Assembly: GCA_035685165.1 (NCBI GenBank)
Contig: DASRBI010000002.1
Coordinates: 1 to 64,000, forward strand
Length of the DNA stretch: 64,000 nucleotides
DNA from: DATFDN01 sp035685165
GTDB taxonomy: Bacteria; Pseudomonadota; Alphaproteobacteria; Acetobacterales; Acetobacteraceae
Reading direction: 5' to 3'
A program made the translations under genes and the position numbers. Below, piece by piece: positions 36,939 through 43,436 of the stretch. Each line of letters opens with the position of its first letter. The stretch's first letter is position 1. Under the pieces are notes generated by a model. It made no database searches and was not told where the DNA came from. It was given only the letters and a program-made list of their open reading frames with translations.

Positions 36939-37367
36939 TCACTCCGCGATCATCTCGCCCGAGCCGCCGAACGGCTTCGGGAAATCCTTGAACTTCGGCA
37001 GCCCGTCGCGGATCGGGAGCACGCTCTCGCCGTAGTTCACGTGCAACGCGGGTGCGAACGCGAGCCCCGGGGTCGTCGCGGCAAACACGTCGATCAGGCC
37101 GAACGTCGGATGCCGGGTCATGATGTGCCCGCCGCACTCCTTGCAGAATTGCCGGTGGCTGGTCTCGGTCTTGGCGTAGGTGCCGATCCGGTCCTCGCCC
37201 TTGGTCACTTTCACCGCGTCGGGCGCCCAGAGCGAGAAGGCATTGACCGGCGAGGCCGACCAGGAGCGGCAGGACTCGCAATGGCAATACCCCATCGCCT
37301 GCGGGGCGCCCCGCACCTCGATCTCCACTGCGCCGCAGAAGCACTTGCCTTCATAGGTGTCGGCCAT
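36939..37367 (-). CDS. GFA family (CENP-V/GFA domain) zinc protein
   Basis: The 142-residue protein has the zinc-ligand cysteines of the GFA fold: CFCGAVEIEV (CxC), CHCESC (CxCxxC) and FCKECGG (CxxC). The founding member was proposed to help glutathione-formaldehyde adduct formation; most homologues are uncharacterised. It lies 20 bp after the Rieske gene and 4 bp before the CMD gene. Confidence 0.9.
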   Translation of the reverse strand: MADTYEGKCFCGAVEIEVRGAPQAMGYCHCESCRSWSASPVNAFSLWAPDAVKVTKGEDRIGTYAKTETSHRQFCKECGGHIMTRHPTFGLIDVFAATTPGLAFAPALHVNYGESVLPIRDGLPKFKDFPKPFGGSGEMIAE

Positions 37368-37387
37368 GTCTTCCCCCCAATTTCGGA

Positions 37388-37801
37388 TCAGATTTCAACG
37401 ACGACGTAGTCCCTATCCACCGAAACCGGCACCGTCTCCGCCATGAACGGACCCTTGGCGAGCGACTCCCCCGGTTCGACCGTGACGTTGTAGGTGCGCG
37501 CGCGGACGCTGTCTGGCTCGCACCAGGACTGGCCGGTGCGGACGTCGAACTCCCAGCCGTGCCAGGGGCAGCGCAACATCTCGCCGTTGCGGGTGAGCCG
37601 GTACTCGCCCGGCCGGTCCGCCTCCATCGCCGCGAACAGCCGGCCACGGCAGAGCGGCGCGCCCTCGTGCGGGCAGCGGTTGATCAGCGCGAAATACTCG
37701 CCGTTCACGAAGAATACGCCGATCTCGCGCCCCTGCAGGGCAACGATCTTGCACGTGCCGGGCGCGATTTCGCCCACGCTTGCGACCACATGCCGCGCCA
37801 T
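37388..37801 (-). CDS. Rieske [2Fe-2S] ferredoxin-type protein
   Basis: The 137-residue protein carries both Rieske motifs, NRCPHEGAPL (C-x-H) and LRCPWHGWEFD (C-x2-H), and so should hold one [2Fe-2S] cluster. It is the right size for a soluble electron carrier of a ring-hydroxylating or related oxygenase, but no oxygenase is next to it. The ATG at 37801 is set by the domain start (MARHVVASVGEI); the longer open frame upstream is antisense to the Nudix gene. Confidence 0.88.
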   Translation of the reverse strand: MARHVVASVGEIAPGTCKIVALQGREIGVFFVNGEYFALINRCPHEGAPLCRGRLFAAMEADRPGEYRLTRNGEMLRCPWHGWEFDVRTGQSWCEPDSVRARTYNVTVEPGESLAKGPFMAETVPVSVDRDYVVVEI

Positions 37802-37897
37802 ACGCGAAGTCTCGCCTGTGCCGCCACCACTGGCAAGCGCCGCGGGAGGGTGCGTGCATGGCTTGACCGCGTGCCGGTTTCGTCGCGACGTGGCCGG

Positions 37898-38680
37898 ATG
37901 AAGGAGCCCGCCACGCCCCGGCCCGCCGCCACCGTCCTGCTGCTGCGCGATGGGGCGGAGGGACTCGAAGTGTTCATGGTCGTCCGCCACCATCAGATCG
38001 ACTTCGCCTCCGGGGCCTTGGTGTTTCCCGGCGGCAGCGTCGATCCGGGCGACGTTCGCGCGGCGGAGATACGCGGCAGCGGCGATCCGGCGGCACTCGC
38101 GCTGCGCGTGGCGGCGATCCGCGAGGTGTTCGAGGAATGCGGCGTGCTGCTGGCGCGTCCGCGCGGGCAGCCTGGACTGGTCGATGCAGCGCGTCTGCGC
38201 GCCATCGAGGCGGCGCATCGCGAGGCGCTGACGCGCGGCGCGCGCGGCATGGCGGCGGTGGCCGAAGCCGAGGGCCTGGAGCTGGCGACCGAGATGCTGA
38301 CAGAATTCGCGCACTGGATCACCCCGCCGCGGGTGCCCAAACGGTTCGACACGCATTTCTTCCTCGCCCCGGCGCCGGCCGACCATCTCGCCGTGCATGA
38401 TGGCACCGAGTCGGTGGATTCGATCTGGATCGCTCCCGCCCGCGCGGTGGAGGAGGCCGCGGCGGGACGGTGGAAAATTCTGTTCCCGACGCGGCTGAAC
38501 CTGCTCAAGCTCGCGCAATGGCGCACGAGCGCCGAGGCGATCGCGGCGGCACGCGCCGCGCCCGTGGTGACGGTGCTGCCGGACGTCACGGTGACGCCAG
38601 CCGGCAGGATCATGCGTATCCCGCTGGAAGCGGGCTACGGCGCGGCGGAGTTCCTCGCCACCGATCCGGCGGCAATGTAA
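37898..38680 (+). CDS. Nudix hydrolase (NUDT19-like)
   Basis: The 260-residue protein has a Nudix domain with FASGALVFPGGSVD and the metal-binding helix AAIREVFEECGVLLA (REVFEECG). A long insert follows (about 85-125), then HWITPPRVPKRFDTHFFLA, typical of the NUDT19/RP2p group of acyl-CoA diphosphatases. Substrate is inferred only. It diverges from the Rieske gene with a 96-bp gap. Confidence 0.88.
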   Translation: MKEPATPRPAATVLLLRDGAEGLEVFMVVRHHQIDFASGALVFPGGSVDPGDVRAAEIRGSGDPAALALRVAAIREVFEECGVLLARPRGQPGLVDAARLRAIEAAHREALTRGARGMAAVAEAEGLELATEMLTEFAHWITPPRVPKRFDTHFFLAPAPADHLAVHDGTESVDSIWIAPARAVEEAAAGRWKILFPTRLNLLKLAQWRTSAEAIAAARAAPVVTVLPDVTVTPAGRIMRIPLEAGYGAAEFLATDPAAM

Positions 38681-38840
38681 GGCTCCGCCGCCTCGCCCTA
38701 CCCCAGATACTCCTTGCCCGCCGAGGACTTGCAGCAGCACGGTCGTGAGGAGAGGGTCGACCAAACTCACCCCGAAACTCATGGCGGCCAACGGCAGCGA
38801 CCGCGTTCAGACGCAGAGGCCGTTCCTCAACGGCGTGCGT

Positions 38841-38854
38841 TGACCTGGATCAAC
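38841..38854 (+). promoter_or_regulatory. FNR/FixK-type box upstream of hsp20
   Basis: TTGACCTGGATCAA differs at one base from the classical FNR/FixK site TTGAT-N4-ATCAA. It is centred 75 bp before the hsp20 start. A -10-like CATCAT lies at 38876-38881, which would put transcription near 38888 and the box centre near -41, the class II activation position. Confidence 0.6.
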
Positions 38855-38922
38855 GAGCGCTCGCGGAGGCCTGTCATCATGGTGGCTGCGGCCAATCGGC
38901 CGTACTGCCAGAGGAGACCGAG

Positions 38923-39432
38923 ATGCCGACGATCCCTGTGCCCGTGAATCAGAACCAGCCCGCGCGAAACGTGCCAGATGCTTGGCAGGCGTTCCGCACC
39001 GAAATGGACCGGCTGTTCGACCGTTTCACCGCCGGGCTCGGCATGCCGCCGTTCAACCGGATGTTCGATGTAGCGCCGGTCACGTCGTTCGCGATGCCCG
39101 TGCCCGCGGTGGACGTGAGCGAGGACGAGACGAGCTATAAGATCGCCGCCGAGTTGCCGGGCCTTGCTGACAAGGACATCGAGGTTACGCTCGCCAACGG
39201 GCTGCTGACACTGAAGGGCGAGAAGCGTCAGGAAACGGACCAGAAGGACAAGAACTACTACCTGAGCGAGCGTTCCTACGGGATGTTCCGTCGCTCCTTC
39301 GCTGTTCCAGACGGTATCGACGCCGACAAGGCGGTCGCGCAGTTCACGAACGGCGTGCTGACCGTCACGCTGCCGAAGACGGCGGCCGCGCAGCGCGCGG
39401 AGAAGAAGATCGCGGTAAAAGCCGCCGCCTGA
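38923..39432 (+). CDS. Hsp20/alpha-crystallin small heat-shock protein
   Basis: This is an ATP-independent holding chaperone of 169 residues: variable N-terminus (FRTEMDRLFDRFTAGLGMPP), alpha-crystallin domain (AVDVSEDETSYKIAAELPG to GVLTVTLPK) and a short tail. A GAGGAG ribosome binding site precedes the ATG. The FNR-type box upstream and the chaB and host attachment genes downstream suggest a low-oxygen or general stress unit rather than a pure heat-shock gene. Confidence 0.93.
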   Translation: MPTIPVPVNQNQPARNVPDAWQAFRTEMDRLFDRFTAGLGMPPFNRMFDVAPVTSFAMPVPAVDVSEDETSYKIAAELPGLADKDIEVTLANGLLTLKGEKRQETDQKDKNYYLSERSYGMFRRSFAVPDGIDADKAVAQFTNGVLTVTLPKTAAAQRAEKKIAVKAAA

Positions 39433-39439
39433 GAAGGGC

Positions 39440-39470
39440 CGGAATGCGGAGCGGCAAGCTCCGCGTTCCG
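39440..39470 (+). other. Intercistronic hairpin between hsp20 and chaB
   Basis: Arms 39440-39452 and 39458-39470 pair 12 of 13 positions around a 5-nt loop (GGCAA). No U-tract follows, so it is more likely an mRNA-processing or stability element than a terminator. It covers the alternative chaB ATG at 39444, which supports the start at 39480. Confidence 0.6.
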
Positions 39471-39479
39471 GAACCTGCC

Positions 39480-39701
39480 ATGCCTTACGAGAGGAACGAA
39501 GACCTGCCGGCGCCGGTGCAGCAAGCGCTTCCCGAGCACGCGCAGGACATCTATCGCGCGGCGTTCAACAACACTTGGCGTCGACAGGCGGCGGACCTCC
39601 TGGTCGACGAGGCGACCGCGCATCGCATCGCCTGGGCGGCGGTGAAGCGGCTATACCGCAAGGCTGGCGATCGCTGGGTGCCCAAGAGCTGGAGCCAGTA
39701 A
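39480..39701 (+). CDS. ChaB family protein
   Basis: The 73-residue protein matches ChaB, a small helical protein of unknown role once linked to cation transport (MPYERNEDLPAPVQQALPEH, AQDIYRAAFNNTWRRQ, AHRIAWAAVKRLYRK). The start at 39480 follows the family N-terminus; an upstream ATG at 39444 has a good AGAAGGG site but lies in the hairpin. It is 47 bp after hsp20 and 34 bp before the host attachment gene. Confidence 0.87.
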   Translation: MPYERNEDLPAPVQQALPEHAQDIYRAAFNNTWRRQAADLLVDEATAHRIAWAAVKRLYRKAGDRWVPKSWSQ

Positions 39702-39735
39702 CACGCAACTCCCATCACGAAACGGGGAACTGGGA

Positions 39736-40200
39736 ATGCCGCTTCAGCGCAACCTCCTAATCGTGATCGCCGATGGCGAACATGCCCGCTTCATCCGAGA
39801 AGCACCTGACCATGCCTTGTACACGGCGCGGACGCTCGATTCCGCGAGCGCGCATCAGCGTGACTCCGAGCTGGCGAGCGACCGTCTAGGGGCGAAGATG
39901 CACACCGGATCGACCGCGCACCATGCCGTGCAACCGCGCCACGCTCTCCACGTGCTCGCCAAGCAGGAGTTCGCGCATCTGCTGGCGGCCGAGACCAACG
40001 CGGCAGCGGAGCGCGGCGAATTCAATGCGCTCGTTATCGCCGCCCCTGCTCGCATTCTCCCGGAGATTAGGGAACGGCTCTCGCTGCAAGCACGGCAGCT
40101 TCTTCAGGGTACGCTGGCGCGGGATCTGGTGAAGACGCCCGATCACGAGCTTCAGCCGCACCTGGCGGACTGGGTGCGCCCGGTGCACCGGGCGGGATAG
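39736..40200 (+). CDS. Host attachment family protein
   Basis: The 154-residue protein matches the family annotated as required for attachment to host cells (named from Agrobacterium), related to the baeRF/eRF1 domain-like proteins: LLIVIADGEHARFIRE, KQEFAHLLAAETNAAAERGEFNALVIAAPARILPEIRERL and the DLVKTPDHELQPHL tail. In most species it behaves as a stress-associated protein. The neighbours hsp20 and chaB fit that. Confidence 0.85.
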   Translation: MPLQRNLLIVIADGEHARFIREAPDHALYTARTLDSASAHQRDSELASDRLGAKMHTGSTAHHAVQPRHALHVLAKQEFAHLLAAETNAAAERGEFNALVIAAPARILPEIRERLSLQARQLLQGTLARDLVKTPDHELQPHLADWVRPVHRAG

Positions 40201-40568
40201 CTCCACGGCCCTCCGGCCAGGCCGCGCGCGCCCAGGGCGCCCACGGCTCGAAGCCGACGGGCACCCTCGATGCAGCGACCGTAGCGATGCTCAACGCGCC
40301 GCCCCCGTCCGCGCAGGCGCAGCAAGGCGGGAAGCAGCAGTCGCAAGCCCGGGCGCCCGCCGAACACCAGCGCGAACAGGAAGCGCGCGAGGGGGCGGCC
40401 ACGCGGCCGGGCACCGCCGCGAGCCCGGGCTGGGCGGCGAGCGCCGCACCGAGGCAGGGCGCCGCGTCCGGCCTGACGCCCGGAAGTCTTACTGCGGGAG
40501 CGGAGCCGCTGGCACGGCGCCCAGCAGCCCGCGCGGCTGCTTCGGCTACGGCAATATGTCAAACGGTT
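40201..40568 (+). other. Coding-like remnant without a start, no intact gene
   Basis: In the frame passing through 40287 on the plus strand the third codon positions are strongly G/C for about 80 codons and the translation is Ala/Gln/Pro-rich (NAPPPSAQAQQGGKQQSQAR). This resembles the disordered part of a surface or flagellar hook-length protein. There is no ribosome binding site, the frame then runs antisense into the lytic transglycosylase gene, and no family is recognised. Confidence 0.25.
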
Positions 40569-41372
40569 TCAACGCCGCCACCGGACGATAGCTGCGGCCG
40601 GCGCGAAGGCGGTGCGAATAGGCATGGCGCGGTAGCTGGCGAGGTCGCGCCCGTGCGGCGCGCCCTGGGACGCCGTGGCCGCGACCCGTTCGACTGCCCG
40701 GCCGCGCAGCCCGGCAAGCCCCCCGCCGGTGCCGAACGGACTGGCGGCGAGCCCTCCGCCCGGCGGCGCCGGCAAAAAAGCGGCTGGCAACGCGGCGAGG
40801 CTGCCAGGGGCGCCGCCGCGCCAGGCCGCCATCACCTTGCGCTGATACTCTGCCCCCAAAGCGGGCGTGGCGGAATGATAGAGCGCCGCCGCGCGACCCC
40901 AGTCCCCCGTCTGCGAATAAAGATCCCGCAGCAGATGTGCCGCATAGGCCACATTGGCGAGCGGGTCGAAGGCTCGCTCGAGGGTCGGGAAGGCATCCGG
41001 GTGGTGCAGCAGGTTCACCTGCATGCAACCGACGTCGATCGAACGCGCCCCGTCGCGCTGTGCCGCCTGCACGGCGGCGATGGCCGCCGGCTTATCCGGG
41101 AAGAAGGAACCCGCGCCTTCGATATCGGCGGTCCACGGCCAGGGGGCGGCGGCGCCGCTGTCGGGGTCCCGTCGGCCGCTTTCGACCAGCGCGATGGCGC
41201 GCAAGAGGCCCGGGGGGATGCCCGAGCCTGGTTCGACGGCGGCAATCGCCGCCGCGCACGCCTCCGCACCCTCCGCCGTTAGCAGACGCACGGCCGAAGC
41301 GGCGGGCGGCGCGCGGGTCAGAACGCAAAGGGCGGCGACGAGCCCGCCCATCAGCCGGCGGCACGATCTCAT
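40569..41372 (-). CDS. Lytic transglycosylase (SLT domain)
   Basis: The exported 267-residue protein (signal peptide about 1-27) has an SLT fold with the catalytic glutamate E64 in LLRAIALVESGRR. The SIDVGCMQVNLLHHPDAF and NVAYAAHLLRDLY segments are typical of flagellum- or secretion-associated transglycosylases that cut peptidoglycan locally. The C-terminal third is Ala/Gly/Pro-rich and probably disordered. No flagellar or secretion genes are beside it. Confidence 0.87.
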   Translation of the reverse strand: MRSCRRLMGGLVAALCVLTRAPPAASAVRLLTAEGAEACAAAIAAVEPGSGIPPGLLRAIALVESGRRDPDSGAAAPWPWTADIEGAGSFFPDKPAAIAAVQAAQRDGARSIDVGCMQVNLLHHPDAFPTLERAFDPLANVAYAAHLLRDLYSQTGDWGRAAALYHSATPALGAEYQRKVMAAWRGGAPGSLAALPAAFLPAPPGGGLAASPFGTGGGLAGLRGRAVERVAATASQGAPHGRDLASYRAMPIRTAFAPAAAIVRWRR

Positions 41373-41441
41373 GCTGATATGCTACCGGCGAGAAGCTAAC
41401 GATCCGTTTATCGCGCGAAATGCTGCATTGCGAAAAAGGCC

Positions 41442-41470
41442 TTGCGCGCTCCGCGGGGCGGATCTATCTT
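41442..41470 (+). promoter_or_regulatory. Sigma70-type promoter for the candidate small RNA
   Basis: TTGCGC (41442-41447) and TATCTT (41465-41470) are separated by exactly 17 bp. The predicted transcription start is about 41477, directly before the first hairpin of the RNA. Each hexamer matches the consensus at four of six positions. Confidence 0.6.
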
Positions 41471-41476
41471 GTGCAT

Positions 41477-41563
41477 CGCAGCAATGCGGTTCGCCGCGCT
41501 GTCTGCTTTCTTGGACGTTTCCTCCCTAAACTTGGCGGTGCCGCAAGGCACCGCCTTTTTTTT
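41477..41563 (+). ncRNA. Candidate small RNA or leader with anti-Shine-Dalgarno loop
   Basis: The predicted RNA has about 87 nt. It starts with a hairpin (CAGC 41479-41482, AAU bulge, GCGG, UUCG loop 41490-41493, CCGC, GCUG to 41501). A 32-nt single-stranded linker follows, containing UUUCCUCCC (41518-41526). A terminator closes it. It has its own promoter and no coding sequence. An exposed CCUCCC between two hairpins is the design of several alphaproteobacterial trans-acting RNAs that bind ribosome binding sites. It ends 67 nt before the O-acetylhomoserine sulfhydrylase fusion gene, so a leader or attenuator role is the main alternative. The 5' end is inferred. Confidence 0.65.
41534..41563 (+). 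terminator. Rho-independent terminator
   Basis: GGCGGTGCC (41534-41542), a GCAA loop, GGCACCGCC (41547-41555) and eight T (41556-41563) form a textbook intrinsic terminator on the plus strand. No plus-strand protein gene ends upstream of it, which is the main reason to infer a non-coding transcript here. Confidence 0.92.
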
Positions 41564-41630
41564 CTCGGCGGCCGCTGCTTGCTTGATCTGGCGGGGCCGT
41601 CGCAAATGCCGCGAGCCGGAGCCAGCCACG

Positions 41631-43436
41631 ATGTCCCTGATCGAGCCGATCCCCTACAGCGACTCCAAGCTGCGCCGAATCCTGTCCTCGGTGCGCACGA
41701 TCGCGCTGGTCGGCGCCTCATCGAACTGGAACCGGCCCAGCTACTTCGTGATGAAGTACCTGCAGAACAAAGGCTATCGGGTGATCCCGGTGAACCCGGG
41801 GCTCGCCGGCAAGGAGCTGCTCGGCGAGGTCGTCTATGCCTCGCTGCGCGACATCCCTGGGCCTGTGGACATGGTGGACGTGTTCCGCGCCTCCGATCAG
41901 GTGGGCCCGATCGCCGATGACGCCATCGCTATCGGCGCCAAGGTGCTGTGGATGCAGCTCGGTATCCGCAACGATGAAGCCGCGGCCCGCGCCGAGGCGG
42001 CGGGGCTCGAGGTGGTGATGAACCGCTGCCCGAAGATCGAATTCGGGCGCCTGGGCGGCGAGCTGTCGTGGAGCGGCGTCAATTCCGGCATCATCAGCAG
42101 CCGCGCCCCGGTCGCCCCGAAGTCAGACTCGTCGCGCCGCGTGGCCGACGCACCGGCGCAGAACAACGGCTTCGCTTTCGAGACGCGCGCGGTCCATGCC
42201 GGCGCCGCCCCCGATCCCACCACGGGAGCGCGGATCACGCCGATCTTCCAGACCGCCTCCTACGTGTTTGAGGACGCCGACCACGCCGCCTCCTTGTTCA
42301 ACCTGCACAGCTTCGGCCATATCTACGGCCGGCTCTCCAACCCGACCGTCGCCGTGCTGGAGGAGCGGGTGGCGAGCCTGGAGGGCGGGCGCGCCGCGCT
42401 CGCCGCCGCCTCCGGCCACGCCGCGCAATTCCTACTGTTCGCCACTTTGATGGAGCCGGGCGACGAGTTCGTCGCCTCGCGCAACCTGTACGGTGGCTCG
42501 CTGACGCAGTTCGGCCTGTCCTTTAGGAAGCTTGGCTGGACCTGCCATTTCGTCGATCCGCACGACCCGGAGAATTTCCGCCGCGCGCTGACCCCGAAGT
42601 GCAAGGCGATCTTCGTCGAAAGCCTTGCCAATCCGGGCGGCATCGTGGTCGATCTGGAGGCGGTGGCGCAGGTGGCGCACGCCGCGGGCGTGCCGCTTAT
42701 CGTCGATAACACGCTCGCGACGCCGTTCCTCTGCCGCCCGATCGAATGGGGCGCGGATCTGGTGACGCATTCCACGACCAAGTTCCTCGACGGGCACGGC
42801 AACGCGCTCGGCGGCATCATCGTGGAATCGGGCAAGTTCGATTGGTCGCAGGGGGACCGCTTCCGCTCGCTCACCGAGCCGGAGCCCGCCTATCACGGAC
42901 TGCGCTTCTACGAAAATTTCGGCGACTTCGCCTTCACTACCAAGGCGCGCGCGGTCGCGCTCCGCGATTACGGGCCGACAATGGCGCCGATGAACGCCTT
43001 CCTGACGCTGACCGGGATCGAAACGCTGCATGTGCGGATGGAGCGCCACTGCGCCAATGCCCAGCGCGTGGCGGAGTTTTTGGACGCCGATCCGCGCGTC
43101 GCTTGGGTTTCCTATGCCGGGCTGAATTCGAACCCTTATCATGCGCTCGCGCAAAAGTACCTGCCGCGCGGCGCGGGCGCCGTGTTCACCTTCGGCGTGC
43201 GCGGAGGATACGAGGCGGGGATAAGGCTGGTCGAAAGCGTGCGGCTATTCTCGCACCTGGCGAATATCGGCGACACGCGCAGCCTCGTCTTGCACCCGGC
43301 CTCCACCACCCACCGCCAGCTCACCGACGCACAGCGGCTCGCCGCGGGCGCCGGGCCGGACGTGATCCGGCTGTCTATCGGGCTCGAAAGCGCCGATGAC
43401 CTGATCCGCGATCTCGATCAGGCGCTCGGCGCGTGA
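41631..43436 (+). CDS. CoA-binding domain fused to O-acetylhomoserine sulfhydrylase-type PLP enzyme
   Basis: The 601-residue protein joins two domains. Residues about 15-140 are a CoA_binding_2 Rossmann domain (TIALVGASSNWNRPSYFV, VIPVNPG, GAKVLWMQLGIRN). After a linker (141-175), residues 176-601 are a Cys/Met-metabolism PLP enzyme: FETRAVHAGA, PIFQTASYVFEDADHAA, and the PLP lysine K384 in THSTTKFLDGHG. The second part is closest to O-acetylhomoserine sulfhydrylase (homocysteine synthesis). The ATG at 41631 follows GGAG and the family N-terminus. The next gene starts at an overlapping GTGA. Confidence 0.92.
   Translation: MSLIEPIPYSDSKLRRILSSVRTIALVGASSNWNRPSYFVMKYLQNKGYRVIPVNPGLAGKELLGEVVYASLRDIPGPVDMVDVFRASDQVGPIADDAIAIGAKVLWMQLGIRNDEAAARAEAAGLEVVMNRCPKIEFGRLGGELSWSGVNSGIISSRAPVAPKSDSSRRVADAPAQNNGFAFETRAVHAGAAPDPTTGARITPIFQTASYVFEDADHAASLFNLHSFGHIYGRLSNPTVAVLEERVASLEGGRAALAAASGHAAQFLLFATLMEPGDEFVASRNLYGGSLTQFGLSFRKLGWTCHFVDPHDPENFRRALTPKCKAIFVESLANPGGIVVDLEAVAQVAHAAGVPLIVDNTLATPFLCRPIEWGADLVTHSTTKFLDGHGNALGGIIVESGKFDWSQGDRFRSLTEPEPAYHGLRFYENFGDFAFTTKARAVALRDYGPTMAPMNAFLTLTGIETLHVRMERHCANAQRVAEFLDADPRVAWVSYAGLNSNPYHALAQKYLPRGAGAVFTFGVRGGYEAGIRLVESVRLFSHLANIGDTRSLVLHPASTTHRQLTDAQRLAAGAGPDVIRLSIGLESADDLIRDLDQALGA

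Noticed and set aside
37802..38791. N-terminal extension of the Rieske protein
   Set aside because: The open frame upstream of 37801 is antisense to the Nudix gene and lacks any domain; the Rieske fold starts at 37801.
41477..41563. 6S RNA, SRP RNA or tmRNA
   Set aside because: Too short, without the long bubble-bearing helix of 6S RNA, the GGAAG/GNAR loop of SRP RNA or the tag frame of tmRNA.
41391..41630. SAM-II or other known methionine riboswitch before the sulfhydrylase gene
   Set aside because: The CGCGC pairing and the GAAAAAGG stretch were compared by eye with the recalled SAM-II pattern; stem lengths and the pseudoknot loop do not fit. Much of that stretch lies upstream of the predicted transcription start.
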